Assembly: GCA_022432975.1 (NCBI GenBank)
Contig: CM039509.1
Span: forward strand, 21,917,432-21,981,431
Source of the DNA: Begonia masoniana
Lineage: Eukaryota; Streptophyta; Magnoliopsida; Cucurbitales; Begoniaceae
Direction: 5' to 3'
DNA: 64,000 nt
Shown here: in pieces, positions 47,628 to 59,850 of the stretch
How the letters are laid out: every line of letters starts with the position of its first letter
Position numbering within the stretch: the first letter of the stretch is position 1
Notes under the pieces: generated by a model
What the model was told of the DNA's origin: nothing
The model's database searches: none
The model's input: only the letters and a program-made list of their open reading frames with translations
Program-made: the position numbers and the translations under genes

Positions 47628-50411
47628 CTTTTATTATTAATGGAATACACTTTATTAGACAATAATTAAAGTAGGGTTATTGAGTGACTAGACAAGGGCA
47701 TTAAAGTAAATTAAAATTTTCAAAAGTGGATAACGTATTTAAGGAAAGAGGGTTGGGTTTAATGCACTGTAGCCGCCACCATTTCATACTTTTTCCTCTT
47801 CGGGTTATTCAACTCGAGCAGCCGAGCTCTCTAGGCGATTTTTCCCGCCCGATTCTCCTTCAACCTAGGTAAGTTTTCCTCATTTCTCTTATGATATAGC
47901 GGTTAGATACCGGAGGGAATACAATGTGAGGATTTTGAGGATGCTGTGAATGAGAGTAGGTTCGGGTTTTAGTGATAAATAGGAATGCACGAGTAACAGA
48001 GTTTCAAACTAGATTTCTTAAAATTCTGGTTAACTTTCTGGTGCAGCTTAGTGAGGGTTTGATTGGTGTTCTGTTATGATTATAGGTGAGCGAGCTTCTA
48101 AGGTAGCTTACAGCGGAGCGATTTTCAGGAGACCAGGTAAGTGAAGTTTGCTTGTGCCTTCGGGCCTACATCACAAAACATTAGGATTATGTTTACTTGA
48201 ATGTGTCTATATGTCATGCATCATATTTTAAAAGTATACGAAAATGAATTTGAATGCATGTTGGCATGGTAAGGAATGAACATTATGAAACAGCTATGTG
48301 AATCAGATTTACTGTTAAGGGAAATAATCCGCCCCTTAATGAGACAGTGGATATTTAGACTTTGGGAAATTTGATCCGCTTCCCATCGAACAAGGGGATC
48401 TGAAACAGCTATGTGAATCAGATTTACTGTTAAGAGAAATAATCCGCCCTTTAATGAGACAGTGGATATTTATACTTTGGGAGAGTTGATCAAACTCCCA
48501 ATTTTACAGGGGGATCTGAACAGAAACGATGCATGAACAACTGAGATGAGAAAGTAGAAATTGCATGTTTAGGAATTCATATTTCAGCATTTCATTTCAT
48601 TACTGCTTTACTTACTTAGCATTAGGCTAATAGATGAGTTTTGTGATGTAGGTGAAGAACTGACAGCAGGTGTGTTTACTGAGTTTGCTGAGGACTAGAT
48701 TGGTTGGAGGAGTGCAACTATGCAACATTCTGGCAGTTGATGGGGCGGTTTAACTGATGTCAGTTGGTGTAAAGGTTTAGTTGACAATGTTTTAATTTAA
48801 ATATGTTGAATTTTCATGATAGTAGTAGTTTTAATGTTTCTGAACTCGTTTTGAGATTTTCTTTCAGACAAGTATACTTTGTTGGTGTTATTAGTGGTTT
48901 TTACTAAATGATGGAGTAGTGTCCGAATTTAAGTGGTTTTGAATGAATTTTAGAAAATTGTCCAAGTTCTTCTGGTAGTCGGAGTTTTCTTTGATAGAGT
49001 GAAATTGTTGCTATGCTGTTTTCGTTGAGTATTTTTGATCTATCGGTAGATGATGTCTATCGGCAGATTTTGAGTTGTTGTTCTGTTGTCTATCGAAAGA
49101 TGTCTTTAGTAAAGCCATCAGATGATGTCTTCAGTAAAGTTATCGGATGATGTCTTCAGTGGAAGCCATCGGAAGATATAAGTAGAAAATTTTGTCGTTT
49201 AGTGATCGGTGGATATCGTGTGTTAAACCTACCGGATGATGTAGTAGAAGTTTTGTCGTTTAGTGATCGGTAGATGTCGTGTGTTAAACCTACCGGATGA
49301 TGTAGTAGAAAATTTGTTGTTTAGTGATCGGTATATGTAGCTTGTTCTATCGGAAGACCAGAGTAAAAGCTTTGTCGTCTTGTGGTCGGCAGAGGTCCTC
49401 GGTGGAAGCCTTCGGTTTGTTTCTGCCTTTTTCGTTGACTTTGTTCCACGGAAGATGTGTTTGACTTTTATAAACTTTAAGTATTTCACGCCTAAGCCTT
49501 CATGTCTTCCGGCCGAATTGTTTTCTTAATATTTCAATTGATTACTCAAACACTGTTTTATGGTTTTGCATAACTTTGCTTTGCTTAAAGATTTTCCGCT
49601 GCAAGTTTTTTTTTTATGTTTTTAGCAAACATTCAAATTTGACTTTCGAATGAAGCTTAAATTTGGTCCGGAATTCTCTTAGTTATGTTCGGGTTTATGA
49701 GTAACAAACTGGGTTTAGAAAACTTGGGGCGTTACAGAAACAATAGAGAAGTAGGGGGAAATCGCTCACCAATTTTTCGAGCACCAGGGTCGAGCCTCCA
49801 GTTCGTTTTACAAAGGTTGAAGAGAATAAGACAAGAAGCATTTTGAAACAAAAATCGTTGGAATTGAAAATCAAATCATCGCCGATCGGTTCCCTTGCCC
49901 TGATTTGTGTGCGGCGTTCTCAGCAGAGAAGAGTGTCGCTGCTAAAATGTTTTCATAAAAAAGGGTTTTATGAAGGGTAAAATTAATAAGTTGCATACGT
50001 GGCATGTTAATGAGGGAAGATGAAATTACTTTTTTTCTCCCACTACACTTACGTTTTGTTTTCTAAGTAAAACGGTGGGTTTCACAAGATGGACGACCAA
50101 CGAGGTAAGAAAAACCCACTCACTGAATTGCGATTGCAGATTTTGACCTTCTCGACGTAGCCTTCAAGATCTGAAGAATCATCGCTGGTAAATCTTTCTG
50201 GTTGAGAAGCTTGGACAACATCATCCCAAGTGAAACTGAGGGTACCACTAATGGCGGAAAGAGAAGATGCAAGTGCAACCAAGCGGAGCGGTGCGAAACG
50301 AAAATGAAGCAGCCTTGAGAATTTATCTGGGAAAGCCAGCGAAGCACTTCGAGCACTTGTAGAAACCACAGATTGGCAGAAATTGCGAGCGAAATGGGAA
50401 TTGCAGGCCAT

Positions 50412-52427
50412 AAAAAATGAAATTGAGCAAATGAAAATGAACAGTGGAGTGAGTGGCGAAATCTGGACAGCGAAAGAAAAGAACAAGGCTCGGTCCTCTG
50501 GGTCAGAGATCACCACTCGGACATGGCCTTCGGCCATAAACTGACCCAACAGGTCCAAAATACATGACCTCAAGTAGTGGAGAACCGATAGCCGAGTCGG
50601 CTCTGCCACCAGATGACCGAATCGTGACCCTCGTGAAGATTATGTTCCGGCATGTAACTAGTTATTTTTTTTTTTTGGATAAAGTATAAAATAGCCTATG
50701 TATTTAATGAGTGATATCCTAAATAAAGACAAAAGCTTAAACATAGGATTGATCTACTCTTTAAAAGAATTCAGGAGCATCTTACACTCCTCAAGCTTTG
50801 AAGTAGATTAAAGTATCCCTATCCCAAGCATTCTGGTCTCGTGTACCTGCAGTATAACAAGTTCTCATGATTGTTATGTCTACTTAAAGATCTTCCATTG
50901 AACACAGACCTCAAATTGGTGACATTATGACCATAAAGTGAAGCCCTTTTTTTGAATTCAAGAAATACCAGATAGAAGACAGATTACCCATGATGACAAG
51001 AGAGCAATTTGGCTTGAAGAAATGAGTTGTTTTGACATGATATATTACACGGCTAAATAATATTTAAACTGTAAAATATTTGTCAGAGGAATATTAATTG
51101 AGCATTGTCACGTTATCTATGTTTACACGTTTATTCTTTTATTCTATTATGTAAACATATTTGATGACATGTCAAACAATTATTGGTACGGTTAAAGTGT
51201 AATTAATATAATAAATTAATAATTTATTATATTAGTCGTATAAAATCATTATTTGACAAACCAACAAATATGTTTCGATAATATAATAAGAGAGAAGCCG
51301 TAACATTATTTTTTATAATAAAGTATTGTGCAATTTAAATTCTAATAATTTTTTTGGTAAATGAAACTTTTATTTTTCCACTGTTAGTAATTTGAATCTT
51401 GTAATTAAACTATCAATATACCGCTTTCTCGCCTTCCTCAAAAAAAAAAAGTGTATAGAAATAAGTTTGTAATTATTTTATTTTGCGGTGATTCTTTTTA
51501 TTTCTTAGAGATTCATCAATCATTAGATAATGAGATGTCGATATGTAAGGAAGACTTATCAAACATTAACATAGATAAAATAAATTAATGACGTAATCAA
51601 AACATCATCCTGTATTAGAATATCGAGTAAACATAACATAATTTTTATTTTTATATTTTATCTTCTTAAACTTTTGAATTGAAAAATTATTATTATTAAA
51701 TAAATATTTATTTTAAGGTAAATTGCAATTAGGGGTCTCAACAAAATGATAATTAAATTTCATTTTTTCACTTATTAGAACTCAAAGATATCGCCATAAC
51801 AAAGAAACTCTCGACATCAACAAAAACATTGAGTCATGCTCGTGTAGTGCATGTGGCGACAAAGAAGATATCCTAAACACGAGCAGACATCTCCATTGTT
51901 CTACAATTGAAGATACGAAAAAGTTGAGAGAAGAGAGGAGAAAAAGAAACAACATAATTTGAAGATGAAGTACTGACAATTCATTTTGTACAAAATAAAT
52001 TATTTTTAATATTAATTTTTTTAAATTATAAATATTGAATGTAATAAATTAATTTAACTTTAAACGCATAATGTAATAAGTTATAAATAATTAAATTATT
52101 ATATTAATTATACGAATAATTATTTGGAATGTGAGTGAAGATATTTAAAAAGTAGAATAAAAGAATAAATTTAAGATTATTCATATTATATAAATACTAA
52201 ATATTCAATTACTTTTTAGCTCCATTCTCTCAAAGTCTGGTATATTTTCGCCCTTACTCTGCAAAAACCCTACATCCTTTATCTGTGGTTTCGTCAATTC
52301 CTTGCCATAATGGTAGTCGTTGTACTTTGATCTTATGCCAAACTCTGTTTCTAAGTCAATTCGAGTATCCAATCATTGTCATTGATAACAGACTTGCGAT
52401 TTCCAATTTTCTTATGCCTGCGACTGT
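50412..52427. other. Divergent intergenic region between Nudix exon 1 and TRM5 exon 1
   Basis: Minus-strand 50412-50609 is open in frame with Nudix exon 1 and may be 5' UTR or an N-terminal extension. The remainder is A/T-rich (51050-52200) with no coding region, LTR ends or RNA gene. It should contain the two divergent promoters, but I see no motif strong enough to call. Confidence 0.5.
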
Positions 52428-52733
52428 ATGGCGATGCTGGATAAGAGCCAATTTGATGTCAACCTGAAACTATTTGCGTTACGCATCCCTCGCCAACTAT
52501 GCAAGGCCGTCAATCGAATACTAAACGGGTGTGTCATATGTTGAATTGAGTCGAAATTTCGTAGAGTTTCTAACTATGGAAGTAGTGATAAGGGCAAAAA
52601 TTGTGTTATGATTTTAGCTTCGCAATGTTATTTTGTTTGTGTAATTTTGACTGCGTTGGTTCGTCTCTGCAGTTACTTGCTTGATAGGCCTCGCATTAAA
52701 CCGATTACAGAAGACCCAACATGTGAGAAGAAT
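52428..52733 (+). pseudogene. TRM5: TRM5-like tRNA (guanine37-N1)-methyltransferase, 5' portion
   Basis: Exon 1 (ATG 52428 to 52528) encodes [20 protein letters not shown] and then [13 protein letters not shown]. The intron is 52529-52672 (GTGTGTC..CTGCAG). Exon 2 from 52673 encodes [20 protein letters not shown], where it is cut by the chromovirus LTR at 52734. These residues match the conserved N-terminus of plant TRM5. The sequence continues at 16522 in this window, or presumably in an unseen copy to the right. No lesion other than the insertion is visible in this part. Confidence 0.92.
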
Positions 52734-53050
52734 TGTTATGACAACAGTAATATGATTGAAAAAGAGAAAATCTATTAACTTCCAGAGAAACGTTTACAGA
52801 AAGTAGGAGAGTAAGAGAGAGAATATAAGAGAGAATAAGAGAGAGAAAAATAGTAAAAAAAGGGCAGATTCACGACCCCCTCTCACACCTCGCACTACTG
52901 GCTTTATCTGCTTCCTTCCCCTTCTAACAGATTGGCCATGTCAGCTGTGGGTTTAACCGTAATCGGGTTGGATACGGGTTTCTGGGTGTTGCTGCATTTC
53001 CCCTTAGTGGTCCAACTGCGTGGCCCGTCATGGAGGTCTCTTCCATGACA
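52734..53050 (-). mobile_element. Chromovirus 3' LTR (317 bp) in TRM5 exon 2
   Basis: TGTTATGACAACAG to CTTCCATGACA. The left flank is AGAAT (52729-52733). On the right lies the complement of a polypurine tract (GACCTCCCCCTCAGAC), which shows it is a 3' LTR of a minus-strand element. It differs from the LTR at 16205-16521 by scattered substitutions. Confidence 0.95.
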
Positions 53051-53533
53051 GACCTCCCCCTCAGACAGACCTTGTCCCCAAGGTAAAAAATCTGGATAAT
53101 GGGCGGTGATTACTTCGGAATCCACCCATGTAGCATAGGCAATTGGCTGCTCCTTCCACTAAATCAGCCACTGTGTGAGAGGAAAATTTCCACGCCTGAC
53201 CACTCGAGTTTGCAGTAGACGAAGAGGAACCACGGTAACAGTGTCGGCATAAAAGTCTGGAGGAAGAATGGAGGATGAGAGAGAGTGGTTACCAATTGTC
53301 TTCTTCAATAAGGAAACGTGAAAAACTAGATGGATACGAGCTCCGTCTGGCAATGCCAACATGTAAGCGACTTGGCCGACCCGAGACAGAACTTTGAACG
53401 GAGTAAAGTATTTCAAAGCAAGTTCGTGCACTGGCTTGGTGGCAATAGACTGTTGTCGATAAGACTGGAGTTTGAGATAAACTCAATCCTCGGGCTGAAA
53501 ACTCCGTTCAGTTCTGTTGCGATCGGCATAAGG
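53051..53533 (-). pseudogene. Chromovirus integrase C-terminus and chromodomain-like tail
   Basis: Minus-strand reading gives KLQSYRQQSIATKPVHELAL, FTPFKVLSRVGQVAYMLALP and HLVFHVSLLKK, the typical GPY/F-type integrase end. A tail with LLQTRVVRRGNFPLTQWLI, then VITAHYPDFLPWGQGLSEGE, leads into the polypurine tract. A stop falls in the tail near 53160. The 5' side is cut at 53534 by another LTR inserted in pol. Confidence 0.88.
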
Positions 53534-56038
53534 TGTAACACCCGAGTTTTCAGGTTTCCGCTCCAAGGATATTTTCGTAAATAAGAAATATAGGTCTGTT
53601 TTGTGAGCGGGAGGTTTTATTAGGGCTCTAGGAATTTATGGAGATTTTTAGAAGTATAAGTAAAATTTTTAGAAATCCAAATTGATAGCGTAAACGCCAA
53701 GTTCCGTTTTTAGCCCTATAGCGATTTAATTCGTAAAAATAGTAAATTAAGCCCATTTTGCGAACGGTAAGTTTTGTTTGAACTCTAGGAATAAGTTGGA
53801 ATATTTGGAGAAATAAGGAAGTTTCAGGAATCCAAATCGATAGATGAATAACGGAACGAGAAAAGAAATAAACTAAGGGGCAATAAGGTAATTTAGAGTT
53901 AATGTTTTCTTTTAAATAACAAACTCTTCCTCCCCTTTTTTCATTCACGTTCCAGCGAAGGGGAGAAAACTCCTCCCTCTCTAGTTTCTTCCTCCTCCCA
54001 CGCCATTTCTTCCAACGCCTCTCCTCCGGTGATTTCTTCTTTGATTTTCCTTCTCCAATCGTCATTCTAGGTAAGCTCCGAGCTCTAGCCATGGTAGTTT
54101 GTCGTTTTGAGGCAAATTTCAGTTTAGGGTTTTATTAGAAATCCCGATTTTGGTTAGAAATTGTTAGGATGTTTAAGTTAATGCCCTTTGACGATGTATT
54201 TACAATTATTGGAGATAGTTATGTGAAATTTTGGTTAGTGATGGATTTAGGTTAGGTTTTTGGTTGTTGAAGGTTGTAAAACCTCCATTAATGGAGTTTG
54301 GTTTATGGTAAACACAACATGTTCGATGGAATGCCCGAATGGAGGAAGTTGAAGTTTTAGGGAGAATAGTCTTAGTTAGGAGCTTAGTTAAAGTTTGGAA
54401 ATTGTTTATTTAGGATCTACTTTAATGCCTCTACTTGTGAAATGCCTTAGGTGGACACGGCTTTTGGTGGTGCTCGACTTGCTACGGACGCCAGGTAAGT
54501 GGGTGTTAGGTTTCCGACCCTTAAGGCCCTACATCGTGTCAATGTTAGGTTTTCGTGTTTTGATGATGATTTTCTAATTGTGGGGTTTAACGTGTCGGGT
54601 AGCCTAGGATGTTAGTTAATATTTTTTTGTTAGGTTCGTTACGAGTAAAGCATGTCTATGTACATTTGTAAATTGTTTGATGATATGTCATACGTGAATT
54701 CCTCATGCATCATGTTTGCTCAAATGTCATATGAAATGTTTCCATGCGTGATTTATGTAAAGGAAAGGTAACAATTAAGTGTGGGTTGGGACAGTATGGC
54801 CATATCAACAAAACTAATGTCACTGTCCACGCGATGGATCATGAATACGACTGAAAGGACTATGTACACGCACTTGGCCTACTCCCTGGCACGATGCCCA
54901 CCTTAATTCATGTCAATGAAAAGAAAAAGAATAAGAACAAGTTAACGAATATGTTATATGAAAAATCATGCCTTCATGCATATGTCATTTATAGTACATT
55001 CTCTTACTAAGCATTAGGCTTAATGTTTAAGTTTCATGATGTAGGTTACAAGAACGAAGGTGAGGAACATTCCCACGATGATCAAGTATAGGTGGTCGCT
55101 GGTTGGGTGCTCGTGGCGACGACAGGTGTTTTGGCTAGGCTTGATGACCTGTTAGTTTGCTCCAAGCTATTTCGTGGTAAATAGGTGTGGATTAGATTAA
55201 GATTTGTTGATGTTATGGATTTTAGGACATATAGTAAGTATGAATTTTGGTGAAATGTATAGTGGATTTAGGCTTGGAGTTAAGTTATTTTAAATGATTT
55301 CATAAACGTATTCGTTTTGGTGATGTTTTAGAAAATTTTGCTTTTACGTTCAACATTTGTGTTGTGAATTAGGTTGGATTGTAGTCGATGATTTTAGCAA
55401 CTTTAAATCTGTAAGGATTCGTTCAGTTTCTAGAGCGATCCATGCAGTTTGTTTTCACGAATCTTAAACACGTGTTCGGGTATGTTTATGAGTCGGGATT
55501 TTCGGTGTTTTGAAGATTTTGTGTTTAAAAAGGGTTGGGGAATGATTTTGGAAGGTTTAAGGTGAAGGGTAACAGTTTGGGAAAGAAAGAAAAATTGTTA
55601 AGGGTAAGGAAAAAGGGGAGTGGCGCGCGCAGGCCAGGCGTTGGTGAGCGCTGGCCGGGCGTGGCGCGTGCTAGGCGCGCTCAGAATGTTGCCCGCGCGA
55701 TCGATCGTGCTCGAGGTGCGATCAATCGTGGCTTTGGGTCATTTTTAGTTGGGAAACCCGAGCTGGCCCGATCGATTGGGCTTGGAGTGCTATCGATCGC
55801 GTTTGGCACGTGTTGGACACGTGGGGTTGGCGTTGAGAGCGCCCTGGCGCGCGCTGGGCGAGCGCAGCAGTGGCAGGCGCGCGCGTGCGCCAAGTGCTGC
55901 GCGCGCAACAATGGCAGGCGCGCGCGTGCGCCAAGTGCTGCGCGCGCGCACCACCGGGTACCCACATACAAATTTTTAGTTTTCGACTTTTTAAAATATG
56001 TTTCGACCCGACCTTTTACGATATTTTTTTAAACGTAT
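53534..56038 (+). mobile_element. LTR inserted in chromovirus pol (visible part), related to 18076-23577
   Basis: It begins TGTAACACCCGAG after TAAGG and shares order and words with the LTR at 18076: a TTTTCGTAAATA start region, CCAG/GTAAGT donor at 54495, TCATGCATCATG, CTTACTAAGCATTAGGCTTA, TAG (55042-55044) with a 15-nt stretch and GT at 55060, and GAGCGATCCATGCAG near 55430. It is interrupted at 56039 before its own end, which would lie right of the window. An extreme CpG-rich block occupies 55620-55960. Confidence 0.82.
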
Positions 56039-57164
56039 TGTAACACCCAGATTTTTGGGATTTTGTAAATAAATTATGTAAATGGCATTTTTCTAATTAT
56101 GTCAAATCAAGTTTATTTTGCGAAAAGAAAGTGTTATTATGATCCTAATGATTAATAAGGATTTTAGGAAAATTTCAGGAATTTTAGGAGTTTAACGCTA
56201 ATTATACGAGAATTTCATTTCTCGTAATATAAAGGATGTTTTAGTAAAAATAGTAAACGAGGTCCGATTTGCGAACGGACAGTTTTAAGAGAACCCTGGT
56301 AAAGAGTTTGAATCATTGGTGAATTAAGGAAATTTGGAGAAGCCAAATCGTTTGATAGTTAACGAAACGAAGGACGAAACAAATAGAAAATCAAAGGAAG
56401 GGCACAATGGTAAATTACCAAGTAAAATTTTAATTAAAAAAAAATGTTTCTCTTCTTCTCCACGCTATTCTTCTTCGCCTCTGCAAAATTTTCTCCTCTG
56501 ACGATTCTCCACGGAGACTCAATTTCTGACCATCGTTCCTCCTCCGTTCGTCCTCCGTTCTTCACATTTTCTTCCCCAAACTCAACCCTAGGTACAAATC
56601 TATGGTTTTAGGGCGTTGTATTTCGGTTTAAGCGAGGTTCAATAGTTAGCATTTCGTTTAGGTTTTGTGAAAAACGTAGTTTAAAGTTAGAAATCGATAG
56701 GTTTGTCGTATTAGTGAGTATATTGAACGTATTAAATGTTATTGGACGAAATCTAGAGTGTATGCGGCGTTTAGGTTGAAAATCGGATATTTGAGATTTG
56801 AGAAATCTGAATTAATGGAGTTTTTGAAATTTACGAGCGTGAATTTCTTGGTAAAATGCCTCATTGAGCTAAGTTAGAATTTTAGGAAGAATTTTCTTAG
56901 TTAAGGTTTCGTTAAATTTGGACGTTAAACGGTTGAATCTCGTGTTAATGTTAATTGTTGTGTTTTGCCTCAGACAAACGACGCTCGTGGACGGAGCCCG
57001 GAATTCAGCGCGCACGAGGTAAGTTCTCGTGACTTACATGGCTGAGAGGCCTACACCGTACTTCGATGTTGCGTCGAGGATCTTTGGAGAATCGTTTGTT
57101 TAAATGCTTAGGTTGGGTAGTTAGGATTAATTCTTTTGTAGGATATGTTTTTAATTGCTTTTTA
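56039..57164 (+). mobile_element. LTR start nested in 53534 (visible part)
   Basis: TGTAACACCCAG begins a third LTR of the same broad type, with CCCTAGGTAC near 56590 and CACGAG/GTAAGT near 57018, followed by GAGAGGCCTACACC. It is broken at 57165 by element E. The right-hand remainder and target duplication lie beyond the window. Confidence 0.75.
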
Positions 57165-58779
57165 TGTAACACCTGACAATCCCGGCCAGGTGATCTTCTT
57201 AACCGAATTAACTGTCACCTTTATTTTTTTGGTCCTTTGATTTGAATTTAATGCCAAGGCTTATTTGATTGCTTTTGTGTGGTGGCCGAATTGTAATTAT
57301 GAGGGATTGCAATTGGTATTAATAGAAAATGGAAACCTTAAACCTCAATAAAACCTCACTGTAGCCGACACATTCACTCTCGGCAATTTTTCTCTTCTCC
57401 AGAGCCCTCTCTCTCAACCAGCTACAGCTCCTTTCGGCAACCGATTCTTCAGTCTCCACCCCGACGAATTCACACCCTAGGTAAGACTCGACAATGTAGT
57501 TGCTGGTTAACCATTTTGAGCTCTGTCTTTCTGCTAAGCTTTGTAGTTTCGGATTCTTCAATGGTTGGGTTATTGTAGCAACACTTTTAATCTGTGTTTA
57601 TCTGCTAGGTTGAATCTAGTTATTTAGATATTTTAGGAAGCTTAATCTGTACGCATTAGGCGCTCGACTAGGAAGACTTAGAAATATATAAGTTAGAATC
57701 TAGGATGACTTTCGGTTAGAACTTTTAGGATTTTGATTTAACACTGTAATGTTAAATGTCTCTAGGTGAAGAAGTTTGAAAAGAGGTGCTCAAGTTTTGC
57801 TAAAGAAACCAGGTAAGTGAATGAGTAAGATTTCTGACCACTAGGGCCCTACATCACAAGGGTACTAAGTAGAAGTTGTTTATGATGTTCAAAGTTGTTT
57901 GTGCTATGGTCTGTTTGGCTATGGTACTTGAGTTGATGTTATGATCCTTTGATAAATGAATGACGGTTAAGTAGCCTGGCGAACAAAGATTACTCATGCT
58001 CATGCATCATGAATATTTCTCAAGCATATGAAAGTGTTTTAAGTGCATGATTTCTCCTATGAATAAGATATGAATATGAAACTTATGCAACAAGGATTAA
58101 GAGAGGGTTGGGGGCGGTTTGGCGTATGTCACTGTCCAAAAGAAGGACCATGAATACGGCCCGCAAGGGATTATGTACACTCTCACTGTCAACCCCCCTT
58201 TTTGGCACAAATCCTCCCTTAATCCATATGATGAAAGTGATGAACAAGAACAAGAACAAGAATATGAACACGAAAAGATCATGACATGTGTTTCTCATTA
58301 ATCTGTCCATTCATGCATACATGTCTATATTGCACTCCTTACTAAGCATTAGGCTTATAGTTTAAACCTTATGATGTAGGTGAAGAACAATCAGGTGAGG
58401 ATTTCAAATTCAGTGAAGATGCCTAGGTCTGGTTGCTGGATGGTGCCCAGGATGTCAGTGTGTGGTTGAAAAGCGAATACGATCCCTGGTTGCTACCTTT
58501 AAGATATTAGTAAGGTTATGGATATTGAAGTTTAAGTAGGAGAGATTTTTCTTAAAAATGTTGAATACTAGTAAACTTGTCTGATTGATTTCTGGGTTGT
58601 GAATGATCTGTTTTATTTAAGTCTTCCGCTATGCATACTCAGAATATGTCTATGGTTTGTGTCAATACAAGTTTGTGTTAGTCGTGTTGAGAGTTGAGAA
58701 ATTCAGAATGTCCTATGTAGGTAAATGTCAAGGGTTTATGTCTGTCGATGGATGTTTCTGTTGGTGAGTTAAGGTTTAT

Positions 58780-59110
58780 GTCTATCGAATAATGTCTTCT
58801 ATCGGATGATGTCTTCTATCAGATGATGTCTTCCATTGGATGATGCTTTCCATCGGAAGATGTATTTACATCGGATGATGTCTTCTATCGGATGATGTCT
58901 TCTATCGGATGATGTCTTCCATCGGATGATGTTTTTCATCGGATGATGTATTTCATCAGATGATGTCTTCTATCGGATGATGTCTTCCATCGGATGATGT
59001 ATTTCATCGAATAATGTCTTGCATCAGATGATGTCCTTCATCGGATGATGTGTTCCATCGGATGATGTTTTCCATCGGATAATGTCTTCTATCGGAATGA
59101 GGTCTAATGA
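58780..59110 (+). repeat. LTR minisatellite, about 18 copies of ATCGGATGATGTCTTCT
   Basis: Units of 17-19 bp with small substitutions. It is the longest uninterrupted run of this motif in the window; the same motif is dispersed in the LTRs of element A and, as variants (ACCGGATGATGTAGTAG), in element D. Confidence 0.93.
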
Positions 59111-59112
59111 TG

Positions 59113-59460
59113 CACGTGATGTACATGTGTCAATCGATAGAAGCCAATATTAAGTTTTGTCGTTTTGTGATCGGATGAGTAAATCATCCGGCTGACGTCA
59201 TCGGTAGAAGTGGTTTAAACTTTGTCGTTTTGTGATCGGATGATGCGAGTAGAGTTGTCCAATCGGATGAGTAAATCATTCGGCTGACGTCATCGACAGG
59301 AGTGGTTTAAACCTTGTCGTTTAGCTATCGGCAGAAATAAGTATAAGGTTTTTGTCGTGTTGTGTTTGGGCAATGTCTAGAGTATCACGTGCATGGCATA
59401 TGCCCATCGGAAGATGTCTTCTGCTGAGCGATGCCTAATGAGTCACGCGTTGAGCACGTG
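59113..59460 (+). promoter_or_regulatory. ACGT-core motif cluster (G-box and TGACGTCA) in element E LTR
   Basis: CACGTG occurs at 59113-59118, 59386-59391 and 59455-59460, and TGACGTCA at 59193-59200 and 59285-59292. CACGTG is the G-box and TGACGTCA a palindromic bZIP (TGA/HY5-type) site. GCTGACGTCATCGG recurs in LTRs of other families near 40300 and 47036, and on the opposite strand near 21370. Function is inferred from motif identity only. Confidence 0.5.
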
Positions 59461-59691
59461 ACGATCAAATGATGTGATTTTTATCGGTAGATGTCTTTTG
59501 ATTTTTAATTCCCTCAGTCAAAAGCCTTAACGTTTTGTCTACGAAATGAGTTTTCCGCTGCAAGGTTGAAGAATTAAAGATAAAATTTACCATCATTGAG
59601 AGAAATTTTTAAATTTTTCGTAAATTCTCTTAGTCCAGTTCTATGTCATGGGTAACAAAACCGGGTCTGAAGACTCGGGTCGTTATACTTA

Positions 59692-59703
59692 TGGTATCAA
59701 AGC
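59692..59703 (+). other. Primer binding site of element E
   Basis: TGGTATCAAAGC lies four bases after the LTR, one mismatch from the initiator-methionine tRNA complement. Confidence 0.88.
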
Positions 59704-59850
59704 AAAACCAGGTTCTAAAATCGATTCTATAGTCTGCCTTCCAGCACTGACTGCCACCTGAGTACACTCCGGCAACTGTAAGTGTTTATGATTTTTGTAA
59801 ATGCCATTAAGTTAAGATGTATTTATAACTATTTGTTTAGGAATCCCAAA

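Larger units (their letters stand above)
45321..49736 (+). mobile_element. Element D, 3' LTR, split by a solo LTR
   Basis: The first 35 bp (45321-45355) and 47633-49736 form one LTR of about 2.14 kb ending GGGGCGTTACA, highly similar to the 5' LTR. The insert at 45356-47627 lies between them. The right flank GAAAC matches the left flank of the element. It contains the donor, micro-exon-like module (near 48650) and minisatellite (49185-49360) as in the 5' LTR. Confidence 0.92.
37576..50411 (-). pseudogene. NUDT20/24-like Nudix hydrolase, exons 1-4, interrupted and lacking the Nudix box
   Basis: Exon 1 (50411-50124, MACNSHFARNFCQ then FTWDDVVQASQPERF and DSSDLEGYVEKVKICNRN) has a Ser/Arg/Ala-rich start like a plastid transit peptide. 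Exon 2 (about 38500-38301) encodes FAKHLKQFQDVF and GTPEDRSRAVGDVISCLGEE. Exon 3 (38130-38050) encodes LYPVTSSLGAPIFFSLERAA. Exon 4 (37704-37576) encodes HAYGIHMNGYVEKGGEKFLW and YPGMLDHLVVGGL. The family's next exon carries the catalytic Nudix box (GENVxKECxEEAG type); it is not found, and choline-kinase exons follow instead. Element D (38587-49736) sits in intron 1. The first part of exon 2 is poorly conserved. Promoter and start may be intact; the enzyme cannot be complete. Confidence 0.85.
57165..59687 (+). mobile_element. Element E, 5' LTR (2523 bp), element A family
   Basis: It runs TGTAACACCTGAC to CTCGGGTCGTTATA (final CA changed to TA). Putative leader: exon end CACCCTAG with GT at 57481; TCTAG acceptor at 57764-57765; a 47-nt segment; CCAG/GTAAGT donor at 57813; module CTTACTAAGCATTAGGCTTA; TAG at 58377-58379; 15-nt stretch 58380-58394; GTGAGG at 58395. 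A minisatellite (58780-59110) and CACGTG/TGACGTCA motifs follow (59113-59460). Confidence 0.93.

Noticed and set aside
55535..56032. Open frame of 165 codons rich in Arg and Ala
   Set aside because: It comes from the CpG-rich repeated block of an LTR; several overlapping frames are open on both strands, as expected from composition.
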